60,653 nt of DNA from an uncultured Pseudomonadota bacterium. GTDB lineage: Bacteria > Pseudomonadota > Alphaproteobacteria > RF32 > CAG-239. The stretch spans positions 25,521 to 86,173 of the forward strand of contig CADAJN010000009.1 in assembly GCA_902788365.1 (NCBI GenBank), read 5' to 3'. Positions 16,132 through 23,979 of the stretch are shown here, in pieces. The notes beneath the pieces are model-generated. The model was not told where the DNA came from. It worked only from the letters and a program-made list of their open reading frames with translations, and ran no database searches. Both the position numbers and the translations under genes were made by a program. The stretch's first letter is position 1; each line of letters opens with the position of its first letter.

Positions 16132-16773
16132 CTAACTCTTCTTTTTGAAACTGATTTTGCTCTCGGTGCCTTTAAGCAGGCGGCCGATGTTGGCGTGATG
16201 ACGCACAATAACCAAAAGCGCTAAGCCGGTGTAAAATGCAGCGTAAATCGGCGGACACGTAAAAAAGGCAATGACCGGCATGGCGGCTGCGGCGGTGAGT
16301 GCCGCCAGCGATGAATAGCGGAAAGCAAACGCCATGATAAGCCAAATGCCAAACGCAAACAGCGCTACATAAGGTTGAGTCATTAAAATAAAACCAAAGG
16401 CCGAAGCAACGCCTTTTCCGCCTTTGAAGTTCAGCCAAATCGGGAAGTTGTGCCCCAAAACACCGCAAGTGCCGGCAATAAGCGAAGCTAAATCTTGCAG
16501 ATTAAGCGGTTGATGGGCAAACTCGCCAATGGTAAGGTTAGGTGAAAGTTTGTAGGCGGCAAAAGCGGCCAAACCGGCTTTGAGTGCGTCTAAAATAACC
16601 GTTAGCAGAGCCAGCCATTTGTTGCCGGTGCGCAAAACATTAGTAGCACCGATGTTATGTGAGCCGATTTTGCGAATGTCACCGTATCCGGCCAAATAAC
16701 ATAAAACTAAGCCAAAAGGTATGGAACCGGCCAAATAACCGGCAAGAGCGCATAGCGTTAACAATAAAATCAT
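16132..16773 (-). CDS. plsY: Glycerol-3-phosphate acyltransferase PlsY
   Basis: Integral inner-membrane enzyme that transfers an acyl group from acyl-phosphate to glycerol-3-phosphate, the first step of phospholipid synthesis with PlsX. The 213 residues have about five membrane helices. Three family motifs are visible: GSIPFGLV (motif 1, about 16-23), GSHNIGATNVLRTG (about 37-50) with its catalytic histidine region, and NFKGGKGVASAFG (motif 3, about 113-125), the phosphate-binding glycine-rich loop. It is first in the plsY-dprA-topA operon and overlaps nothing. Identification is firm. Confidence 0.95.
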   Translation of the reverse strand: MILLLTLCALAGYLAGSIPFGLVLCYLAGYGDIRKIGSHNIGATNVLRTGNKWLALLTVILDALKAGLAAFAAYKLSPNLTIGEFAHQPLNLQDLASLIAGTCGVLGHNFPIWLNFKGGKGVASAFGFILMTQPYVALFAFGIWLIMAFAFRYSSLAALTAAAAMPVIAFFTCPPIYAAFYTGLALLVIVRHHANIGRLLKGTESKISFKKKS

Positions 16774-16849
16774 TTGTTTTCCCCAAAGTTTTAACTGATT
16801 TTAGGTGTAGCCGAAATTAAAAAATTTTGCAACTACATTTTTTTGCGGC

Positions 16850-17020
16850 AGGGAGATGAGGCGTGGCGCACCTTGAGGGATGACAGTTTTTGCCGCACGG
16901 CGTGCGGGGATGCTCACGCTCGTTGCACTCACTCAGCATGACAGAGAGAGGGTTGAGGCACCTCTGCATGATAGAAGATAAAGCGTCCCTCAGCATGACA
17001 GGAGAAAGGTCATGCTGAGG
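16850..17020. repeat. REP-like hairpin repeat cluster
   Basis: Units here include TGCGGGGATGCTCACGCTCG...CTCAGCATGACA and partial copies TCTGCATGATAG and CCTCAGCATGACAGG, ending just before the stop of the first of three tandem paralogs. Confidence 0.8.
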
Positions 17021-17026
17021 AGGAGC

Positions 17027-17890
17027 TTAAATAAACGTGCCGATGCGAAAGTCCTTTTTATCGGCCATTTGGGCGGCAAAGACGGCGTCTTGGCGGATAA
17101 AACAGTTTTCAACATAATCGCTGTATATCATGGAACGAGCCTTTTGTTCGGTTAAAAACAGCAGCTCGTGCCAGCCGTTGGTTTGTTTTTGCATGACCCC
17201 CAAGGCCTCATCGCGGCTGATTTTGTATCGCTGCATGATTTTTTGCCACACTAAATTGATATAAATTTCACGCGCACTGGGCTCAGTGTATAACAGCCGC
17301 TCATAAATGGCATTGATATAGTATTGCGGCACAACTTCAACCATTTGGATTTGCGGATAAAGTTGCGTGATGTCACGCGATAAAATATCAATGCACGGAC
17401 TATCTTCGGAAATAATCAGCCAACCGTCGGCAAACAATGCAAAATGTCCTTTGTCCGGCGAATAAAAGCGAAACCAATCGGGCGTGGTAATGGTTGTCAC
17501 GCTCAAACATTGTCGCTGCAAAATCCGCACCAGAAAACCGCGCAACTTATGTTTTTCGCCGGCGCTTAAATCGGCCGGCACATGATATTGTGGCAAATAC
17601 CAGTCAAAATCTTGGGCGCGGCGATAAATCGCTTTAAGCAATTGCGGCGATACAAATTGTGCTTTTTGCCGCTTTTGCGACGGATAAGCTGCGCAAAATT
17701 CGGCGGCCAGATTTTGCAAAACAATATCAGTTTGTGCGCGCTCGTCAACCAAAAATGTGCCGTCGGCAAACAAAGCCAAATAGGGGCGATACTTAAAATC
17801 CGTATGGACTTTGCGTGCCGCCGTTAAGCAGACTTTGCCACGCAAATATAATTCATCAATAAGGCTTGGTTTTATCAGTGTTTCAGTCAT
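17027..17890 (-). CDS. Tandem paralog A: repeat-domain protein of unknown function
   Basis: A protein of 287 residues, shortest of three related neighbours. It has two copies of a unit of about 100 residues with a hydrophobic-aromatic core: GKVCLTAARK...YLALFADGTFLVDER (about 18-50) and CLSVTTITTPD...FALFADGWLIISED (about 128-165). Each unit ends in a YP...V....IYER-type helix. A helical tail (KISRDEALGVMQKQTNGWHE) follows. The ATG at 17890 has GGAGG 5 bases upstream and sits 1 base from the stop of paralog B, so translation is coupled. No signal peptide or membrane helix is seen. The tail resembles the ALE.VA...G..DW helix motif seen in several unrelated proteins. Function unknown. Confidence 0.7.
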   Translation of the reverse strand: MTETLIKPSLIDELYLRGKVCLTAARKVHTDFKYRPYLALFADGTFLVDERAQTDIVLQNLAAEFCAAYPSQKRQKAQFVSPQLLKAIYRRAQDFDWYLPQYHVPADLSAGEKHKLRGFLVRILQRQCLSVTTITTPDWFRFYSPDKGHFALFADGWLIISEDSPCIDILSRDITQLYPQIQMVEVVPQYYINAIYERLLYTEPSAREIYINLVWQKIMQRYKISRDEALGVMQKQTNGWHELLFLTEQKARSMIYSDYVENCFIRQDAVFAAQMADKKDFRIGTFI

Positions 17891-17891
17891 T

Positions 17892-19289
17892 TCAGCCTCC
17901 ATTTTTGGTGTTGCCGTAATGCTTTTTCATTTGCTGATAAAATGCTTGCTGATTTTCATACGGAATGTTTTGCGCTTTCAAAAGGTCATAATATTTCAAA
18001 CCATTATAATAAATGCTGTTGCCAAAGCCGAGATTTTTGGCGCGCAGATTCATATTTTGCTCTTGGGCAATGAGGTGTCGGGCGTGCGGTTCGGTTACCG
18101 AATATATTTCATCAAAATTATTCCAGCCGACAAACTTTGCCGCCGCATCTTGTGCCAAAATTAAAGGCACGCCGAATATGCGGCTGATGTGCTCGGCTTT
18201 AATACGCATCATTTCAATATATGTATCGTGTGCGCTTTTTTGCCGTTTAATGATTTCCGCATAGAGATAATCAATACAAGAATCAGGCAATAATTCTATA
18301 TCAAATTGCATTTGCGGCAAACAACATTTTAAGTCTTCAAGCAAATGTTTTTGGCTGATTTCGTCAGCATAATATTTTGCGGAAAGCACCAATTTGCCGT
18401 CATTAAACAACACATAGCGATGGTAATCCGGCGATGTTTCAAGCGGATCTAAGAAAATATCTCTGTATGTTTTGCGTGGGGTAATAATGCTGATACAGGT
18501 GCGATTTGGCAAAATACGCTCAATATGTTTCATTTCAGTGGCAGTTATTTGCGGCAAACTTTTTTCGGCATCTTGCGGTGCAATATACCAATCATATTTT
18601 GTGGCACGCTCATACAGAGCTTGTAAGTAAGCGTGCGGCACATAAATCGGGTGCATAATCGGGTAATCGCACAACCGGTTTTCAAAAAAGCTGACTTCCA
18701 CGTCGCCGTAAAAGCTGTCAAAATCACGGTATTTTTCATCTACCACAAAAAGTCCGTTGGCAAACAGAGCCAACATCTGCCGATATTTGGGAGCAAAAGT
18801 TTCAGCTTTGGAGGCGGTCAACAAAACATTGTTGTTTTTGAAACAATAGTCGGCAAATTCGGTCGGCGAATTAAAGGCACGCAGGTGCAAATTTTTTTCA
18901 TCGGCCGGCAAAGCACAGGCTTTGTGATAGATTTTGATGTATAAATCAATATAATCTTGCCATTCGTCTTTTTGTTGCGGGGCAAAAATTTGTTTGACGG
19001 TATACCCGTGCCGCGCCAAAAAATCGGTGGCTTGTTTGATTGTATTTTCGGCGTGTGCCGGCGGTGTGTGAATAACCAGTGCGCCGTTTGAAAAATAGCG
19101 AAAGTTAAGGTGTTTGCATGGCAAAGGCACCGCAATATTTTCTATAATGCAGGCGCCATGCGGATTTTCGGCTTCAAATTGTTCACGCATTTTGCGGGCC
19201 GAATGCAACAAGTTGTCTTGCAAATACCAGTTATAAGTCAGGCAGTTGCCTTCAGTGAACAATTTTGTCAGTAAATTTTGCGTATTCAT
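17892..19289 (-). CDS. Tandem paralog B: three-unit repeat protein of unknown function
   Basis: A protein of 465 residues with three copies of the unit: FRYFSNGALVIH (about 63-74), LALFANGLFVVDEK (173-186) and YVLFNDGKLVLS (292-303). Each follows a CI/LL-T-type strand (ACIIEN, VLLTAS, TCISIIT) and precedes a helical YVPxxYLQALYER-like segment. The C-terminal helices (360-410) include AQDAAAKFVGWNNFDEIYSV and PHARHLIAQE. The protein is soluble by appearance and has no signal peptide. Upstream (19380-19427) lies a conserved leader element shared with paralog C. It shares its message with paralog A downstream. Not recognised as any known family; repeat architecture suggests binding, which is inference only. 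Confidence 0.72.
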   Translation of the reverse strand: MNTQNLLTKLFTEGNCLTYNWYLQDNLLHSARKMREQFEAENPHGACIIENIAVPLPCKHLNFRYFSNGALVIHTPPAHAENTIKQATDFLARHGYTVKQIFAPQQKDEWQDYIDLYIKIYHKACALPADEKNLHLRAFNSPTEFADYCFKNNNVLLTASKAETFAPKYRQMLALFANGLFVVDEKYRDFDSFYGDVEVSFFENRLCDYPIMHPIYVPHAYLQALYERATKYDWYIAPQDAEKSLPQITATEMKHIERILPNRTCISIITPRKTYRDIFLDPLETSPDYHRYVLFNDGKLVLSAKYYADEISQKHLLEDLKCCLPQMQFDIELLPDSCIDYLYAEIIKRQKSAHDTYIEMMRIKAEHISRIFGVPLILAQDAAAKFVGWNNFDEIYSVTEPHARHLIAQEQNMNLRAKNLGFGNSIYYNGLKYYDLLKAQNIPYENQQAFYQQMKKHYGNTKNGG

Positions 19290-19379
19290 AACACATACTC
19301 CTTTTTAGAAATGCGGGAATGTAACGCAATGCCTGCCTCATTGCAATTTCCCTAAAATTAAAGTTGTGTTTTGTTAAAT

Positions 19380-19427
19380 GATTATTCCGTCCGGATTTGC
19401 CTAAAGGGCAGGATGCAAGCGCTAATC
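19380..19427 (-). promoter_or_regulatory. Candidate structured leader RNA upstream of paralog B
   Basis: On the minus strand this element contains GGCAAATCCGGACGGAATAA, identical in the leader of paralog C. The closing stem GATTA/TAATC replaces GGTTAT/ATAACC of the other copy, a compensatory change. Inside, TGCC pairs with GGCA. CCTGCC in the element can also pair with GGCAGG about 43 bases before the ATG (plus-strand 19332-19337). It ends 91 bases from the start codon. Confidence 0.5.
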
Positions 19428-19445
19428 GGCGCTTTTATCCTAAAA

Positions 19446-20798
19446 TCATTTATGCGACTTCAAAAAACGGCGATATTCTTCTGCAAGCGGATTTTCGGCG
19501 TTGAAGTCGGTAGCCATATTTTTGCGCCATTTTTCGGCATCAATCAAACCTCGTGCGTGCGCTTCATCTTCAATTTTTACCGAGCGCCAATCATTCCAGC
19601 CGGCCATTTGCGCCACCACATCAAGCGCTTCCATATGCGTCAATTCGGTCATACGTTTAAGTTTGCGTGCTTTTTGCTTAAGCATTTCAATGTAAATGTC
19701 GGTGGCGCTCTTTTGAAACTCAGGCAAACGCCGATAAATCTGCTTAATATATTCGGCCGACACTTTTTCAAAGCGAAAAGTTAAATTCGGAAAATATTTA
19801 AGCAAGTCTCTAACAAAAATTTTATCATTTTCATCATGATACACCGAAACAACCAGTCCGTCTGAAAATACCGCATATTGCCGAGAATCAGGCGCCATAA
19901 ATGAAGAGTTAAAATCCGGATTCGTAACGGTTAAACAAGTGCGATTTTGAAAAAGCGCATCAATATATTTGTTCATTTTAATCAGCGCATCAACCGATAT
20001 GGATTTTTTTTGTGCGGCAGTGGCGGCTTCGGGCGATATATACCAGTCAAATTCTTTGGCTTTTGCATAAAGCGCATCAATATATTCTTGCGGCACATAT
20101 TGCGGGTTGCAATAAGGATAAAACTGCAAATAATCTTGCCTAAATAAGCTGATTTTGCCGTGGTTGGCCGAACCGAAACGGCTGGCATATTTTTCCGATA
20201 TATAATAGCGCCCGTCGGCAAACAGCGCCATAAAATCGCGGCAAAACGGCAAATTTTCGTCTTTAGCCGCCGTTAGCAATATATTGCCGCCGGCAAAACA
20301 TTCGTGCACAAAATCGGCCTTTTCCGGCAGCGCTTCAACATATAAATCCGTTTTGTAAGAATAATAAATAAACGCCTGCTCGCTGATATGGCGCAAAAAT
20401 TCGGAATAATAAATAAAATCCATGGCATTTTGCGGCGCATAAATTTTTTTGACCGGCAAGCCGCGTATTTCGAGCAATTTTAAAATACGCTTCAATTCGT
20501 TTGCCAAATTTTCCTGTATTTCAGCGTGCTTTTCGCCTTGCGGATACGAACAATGAATTAATGTGCCGTCAGAAAAATAGTGAAAACGCGGATTATAGCG
20601 ATCTTGCTGAAATATTGCGGTTTTGGAACAAAGACAGGCACGCTTTTGCGGGTTTTGTTTGAAGAAATCTTTAAGCAATTCATTGCCGTATTGCCACGCC
20701 GAGCGCGGCTCTAACGGATTATAAGTCATGCATACGGCGGTTTCAAACAGCCGTTCAATAATTTCATAGGTAAGAGAAGAAGTTTTTGTATCAGTCAT
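19446..20798 (-). CDS. Tandem paralog C: three-unit repeat protein of unknown function
   Basis: A protein of 450 residues homologous to paralogs A and B. The three unit cores are FHYFSDGTLIHC (N-terminal third), MALFADGRYYISEK (middle) and YAVFSDGLVVSV (about two-thirds along). The C-terminal helices contain KARKLKRMTELTHMEALDVV followed by AQMAGWNDWRSV, the clearest instance of the ALDxVAxxxGWxDW motif. The ATG at 20798 is chosen over one 16 codons upstream because AGGAG lies 8 bases before it. It has its own leader copy (20892-20938), so it is probably a separate unit from B-A. No signal peptide. Function unknown; the family may be lineage-specific. Confidence 0.72.
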   Translation of the reverse strand: MTDTKTSSLTYEIIERLFETAVCMTYNPLEPRSAWQYGNELLKDFFKQNPQKRACLCSKTAIFQQDRYNPRFHYFSDGTLIHCSYPQGEKHAEIQENLANELKRILKLLEIRGLPVKKIYAPQNAMDFIYYSEFLRHISEQAFIYYSYKTDLYVEALPEKADFVHECFAGGNILLTAAKDENLPFCRDFMALFADGRYYISEKYASRFGSANHGKISLFRQDYLQFYPYCNPQYVPQEYIDALYAKAKEFDWYISPEAATAAQKKSISVDALIKMNKYIDALFQNRTCLTVTNPDFNSSFMAPDSRQYAVFSDGLVVSVYHDENDKIFVRDLLKYFPNLTFRFEKVSAEYIKQIYRRLPEFQKSATDIYIEMLKQKARKLKRMTELTHMEALDVVAQMAGWNDWRSVKIEDEAHARGLIDAEKWRKNMATDFNAENPLAEEYRRFLKSHK

Positions 20799-20891
20799 AG
20801 TTTTAACTCCTGAGCGGGATATAATTTTTTGATGCCTGCCAGTCAAAAATCCCTGTTGCTGAGAGTTTTTACTATGTTTTTAAATTTAAGC

Positions 20892-20938
20892 GGTTATTCC
20901 GTCCGGATTTGCCTATAGGCAGGCAGCAAGCGATAACC
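20892..20938 (-). promoter_or_regulatory. Candidate structured leader RNA upstream of paralog C
   Basis: A 47-base element closed by GGTTAT/ATAACC (20892-20897 with 20933-20938), with an internal perfect TGCCTATAGGCA hairpin (20910-20921). Plus-strand GGCAGGCA (20918-20925) is exactly complementary to TGCCTGCC (20833-20840), which lies 35 bases upstream of the ATG. The two pairings compete, so two alternative folds are possible. Same layout as in front of paralog B. Confidence 0.5.
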
Positions 20939-21076
20939 ATCACTCTGATATTTAGTCTAGCATAAAACGGCAAATATTGTCAAGATAAAAAAATCTTGCT
21001 GAAAACATTCAAAATAATGATGACAAGATAAATAAAATGGATAACATACAGTTAGATTTATAATATGTGAGGAAAA

Positions 21077-21796
21077 ATGACGCCGAAATATAAGCGAATT
21101 TTACTCAAGCTTTCCGGCGAGGGAATGGCCGGCGAGAGTAAGACCGGAATTGATATGACCGTGGTGGAAAAACTTGCCGCGGAGATTAAGCGTGTGCACG
21201 AAGCAAAAGTGCAAATTTGCGTTGTTATCGGCGGTGGCAACTTCTTTAGAGGTGCCAAAAACGCCGGTGCGCAGATGGATCGCAGCGAAGCTGACCAAAT
21301 CGGTATGATGGCTACGGTAATGAATGCGCTTGCTTTGAAGGCGGCGCTTAAAAATATGGGTTGTGCGGCGACGATTTATTCCGGTTTGGTAATGCCGCAG
21401 GTTTGCGCCGTTTATAATTTCAGAGATGCTATTCAATCGGTGGCGGCCGGTGAAGTGGTGATTTTTGCCGGCGGCACGGGGTGCCCGTATTTTACAACCG
21501 ATACCGGTGCGGCACTACGCGCCATTGAAATGCACTGCGATGTGATTATGAAGGCTACGCAGGTGGATGGTGTTTACAGTGCCGATCCGCGCTATAATGC
21601 CGATGCGGTGCGCTATGATGAGATTAGTTACGATGAAGTGATTGAAAAAAAATTGAACGTGATGGATATGACTGCAATTGCCATGACGCGCGATAATGCG
21701 ATGCCGGTGATGGTATTTGCGCAAAAAGAGAAAGATGCCATTATCAAAGCCGTTTGCGGTGAGGCAAAATGCACGATAATAAAACAAAAGGGGTAA
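21077..21796 (+). CDS. pyrH: UMP kinase
   Basis: Hexameric bacterial UMP kinase of the amino-acid-kinase fold, converting UMP to UDP; structurally unlike eukaryotic UMP/CMP kinase. The 239 residues begin YKRILLKLSGEGMAG, with the nucleotide-binding GGGNFFRG near 56-63, and include the FAGGTGCPYFTTDTGAALRA segment and the ATQVDGVYSADPR block. All are diagnostic. It opens the pyrH-frr-uppS-cdsA-rseP-bamA-lpxD-fabZ cluster; rpsB and tsf, often upstream, are not here. frr starts 2 bp after its stop. Confidence 0.97.
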   Translation: MTPKYKRILLKLSGEGMAGESKTGIDMTVVEKLAAEIKRVHEAKVQICVVIGGGNFFRGAKNAGAQMDRSEADQIGMMATVMNALALKAALKNMGCAATIYSGLVMPQVCAVYNFRDAIQSVAAGEVVIFAGGTGCPYFTTDTGAALRAIEMHCDVIMKATQVDGVYSADPRYNADAVRYDEISYDEVIEKKLNVMDMTAIAMTRDNAMPVMVFAQKEKDAIIKAVCGEAKCTIIKQKG

Positions 21797-21798
21797 AG

Positions 21799-22362
21799 AT
21801 GACAGATTATAATACATTAAAAGCAGACACGCAAAGTCGCATGGAAAAAACCATAGAAGCTATGAAAAATGATTTGGCCGGATTGCGTGCCGGCAGAGCG
21901 CATGCCAGTTTGCTGGACGGTGTGATGGTGGAGGCTTACGGTAACTTAACGCCAATCAGCCAAGTGGGCACAATCGGTGTGCCTGATGCACGCACGCTGT
22001 CGGTCAGCGTTTGGGATAAAGGTTTGGCAAAGAGCGTGGAAAAGGCTTTGCGAGAAAGCGATTTGGGCTTGAACCCGATGAGTGACGGACAGATGATTCG
22101 TATTCCGATTCCGCCGCTCAGCGAAGAACGTCGCCGTGAGTTGGTGAAAATTGCCGGTAAATATACCGAGCAGGGCAAGGTGGCCATTCGTAACATTCGC
22201 CGCGATGCCATGGATGAAGTCAAAAAAATGAAAAAAGATGCGCTGATTTCGGAGGACGAAGAAAAACGCTATAATAACGACATTCAAAAGTGGACGGATG
22301 ATGCCATTAAAAAGGCCGATGATTTGTATGCCTCTAAAGAAAAGGACATTATGCAGGTATAA
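21799..22362 (+). CDS. frr: Ribosome recycling factor
   Basis: RRF splits post-termination ribosomes with EF-G. The 187 residues show the tRNA-like L-shape family sequence: NDLAGLRAGRAHASLLDGVM near the N-terminus, SQVGTIGVPDARTLSVSVWD, and the helix segment GKVAIRNIRRDAMDEVKKMK. The ATG at 21799 follows AAAGGGGTAAAG at ideal spacing; an in-frame ATG 30 bases upstream, inside pyrH, is less likely. The message is shared with pyrH and uppS. Confidence 0.97.
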   Translation: MTDYNTLKADTQSRMEKTIEAMKNDLAGLRAGRAHASLLDGVMVEAYGNLTPISQVGTIGVPDARTLSVSVWDKGLAKSVEKALRESDLGLNPMSDGQMIRIPIPPLSEERRRELVKIAGKYTEQGKVAIRNIRRDAMDEVKKMKKDALISEDEEKRYNNDIQKWTDDAIKKADDLYASKEKDIMQV

Positions 22363-22374
22363 GGATTTGTGGCA

Positions 22375-23079
22375 GTGACGATGAACAGTTTGCAACATAT
22401 TGCTTTTATTATGGACGGTAATCGGCGTTGGGCAAAAAAACGCGGGTTACCGATTGCAGCCGGGCATCGTCAGGGTGCGGAAACACTGACAAATATTGCT
22501 AAAGCAGCCAAAAAAATGGGGCTGAAATATATGACAGTGTATGCCTTTTCTACAGAAAATTGGCAACGCGAAAAAAGCGAAGTTGACGGCTTAATGAATT
22601 TGCTCAGGCAATATTTGGATAACGGTTTCAAAGAATTGCAAGAAAATAATGCGCGCATTATATTTATCGGTGAACGCGAGATGTTGGCTGCCGATATTCA
22701 AGCCAAAATGGCTAAAATAGAGAGCGAATCGGCGAAAAATAGTGATGTGACGCTGTGTGTGGCACTCAGTTACGGCGGCAGGCAGGAAATTACGGCGGCG
22801 GCACGCAAATTGGCGCAAAGAGTTAAAGAAGGTTTGCTAGAGCCTTCGGAAATTACGCCGCAAATTATGGGTGATGCGCTATATACGGTCGGTATTCCAG
22901 ATCCGGATTTGCTTATCAGAACCAGCGGCGAAGAGCGTTTGAGCAATTTTTTGCCATGGCAATCGGCATATACGGAACTGTATTTCAGCGAAACGTTGTG
23001 GCCGGATTTCAGTGCTGCGGAATTGGAAGATATTATAAAAAAATATGAATTAAGGGAGCGAAGATATGGTCAGTCGTAA
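22375..23079 (+). CDS. uppS: Undecaprenyl diphosphate synthase (isoprenyl transferase)
   Basis: Cytosolic cis-prenyltransferase that adds isoprene units to farnesyl diphosphate to make the C55 carrier for peptidoglycan and O-antigen. The conserved HIAFIMDGNRRWAKKRG holds the catalytic aspartate. AFSTENWQREKSEV is motif II, and the C-terminal PDLLIRTSGEERLSNFLPWQ is the substrate-binding motif. About 234 residues, normal. The start is uncertain: GTG 22369, GTG 22375 and ATG 22381 are all in frame; AAGGA at 22361-22365 best fits 22375. The 3' end overlaps cdsA by 14 bp. Confidence 0.96.
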   Translation: MTMNSLQHIAFIMDGNRRWAKKRGLPIAAGHRQGAETLTNIAKAAKKMGLKYMTVYAFSTENWQREKSEVDGLMNLLRQYLDNGFKELQENNARIIFIGEREMLAADIQAKMAKIESESAKNSDVTLCVALSYGGRQEITAAARKLAQRVKEGLLEPSEITPQIMGDALYTVGIPDPDLLIRTSGEERLSNFLPWQSAYTELYFSETLWPDFSAAELEDIIKKYELRERRYGQS

Positions 23080-23968
23080 ATTTGGGGCGATGTTGAAACG
23101 AGTTGTGGCGGCAATCGTAATGATTCCGATTGCAATTGAGGCACTGTATTTGGGTAGTCCGTTTATGGAGGTGTTGGCAATTGTGGTCGGCGGCTTGTTG
23201 GCGTGGGAATGGGCGGCGATGCTGACAACGCCTTCGGCAACATCGTATTATGTGACGGCTTATATGATGAGTTTGGCGATTGCCATTTGGAGTGCGACAA
23301 TGGCGCTGCCGATGATGCTGATTATTTCTATTTTTGTTTGGTTTATTGCCAGTGGCGAACGACATCGGCGATTGCTGACGCTGGGGGTATGGTATATTGC
23401 CATCGGCATCGGTTCTATGGTGTGGCTGTATCAGTCATTTGATCCGATGGAAGGCAATTTTGATGCACGCTACAATTACAGCTTTATTATGACGGCATGG
23501 TTTTTCCTGATGGTATGGAGTATGGATATCGGCGGTTTAATTGTCGGTTGCAGTTTACGCGGGCCGAAATTGGCACCGACAATCAGCCCGAATAAAACGT
23601 GGTCCGGCTTGGTCGGAGGTATTTTATTGGCGATTTCGGTCAGCATTATCTTTATGTTTGTGTGTGTGAATGTGATGAATATTCCGTTTTACGATTTCAG
23701 TAAGTTCCGCTATATTTCATTTTCGTTCAAGCCACTGCAAATCAGATATGAATGGAACATCAACAGCCAGTTGTTTTATGCTGTTATGGCTGCTGTGGTG
23801 GCGGTTTTGGCACAAATCGGCGATTTGATTGAATCGGCAATGAAACGGTTGGTCGGCGTTAAAGATTCTTCAAAATTGATTCCGGGGCACGGCGGCGTTT
23901 TTGACCGTGTGGACGGATTGATTTTTGCGGCGCCGTTTGTTTACCTGTTTTTCATATATTTATTATAA
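23066..23968 (+). CDS. cdsA: Phosphatidate cytidylyltransferase
   Basis: Polytopic inner-membrane enzyme that makes CDP-diacylglycerol from CTP and phosphatidate, the branch point of phospholipid synthesis. The 300 residues have several hydrophobic helices. The family signature lies near the C-terminus: SAMKRLVGVKDSSKLIPGHG, then GVFDRVDGL. The start overlaps the end of uppS by 14 bp, so translation is coupled. A second in-frame ATG 24 bases downstream (MLKRVVAA) could be used. dxr, which commonly follows cdsA in proteobacteria, is absent; rseP follows after 11 bp. Confidence 0.95.
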   Translation: MVSRKFGAMLKRVVAAIVMIPIAIEALYLGSPFMEVLAIVVGGLLAWEWAAMLTTPSATSYYVTAYMMSLAIAIWSATMALPMMLIISIFVWFIASGERHRRLLTLGVWYIAIGIGSMVWLYQSFDPMEGNFDARYNYSFIMTAWFFLMVWSMDIGGLIVGCSLRGPKLAPTISPNKTWSGLVGGILLAISVSIIFMFVCVNVMNIPFYDFSKFRYISFSFKPLQIRYEWNINSQLFYAVMAAVVAVLAQIGDLIESAMKRLVGVKDSSKLIPGHGGVFDRVDGLIFAAPFVYLFFIYLL

Positions 23969-23979
23969 GGTGTGCCGCG

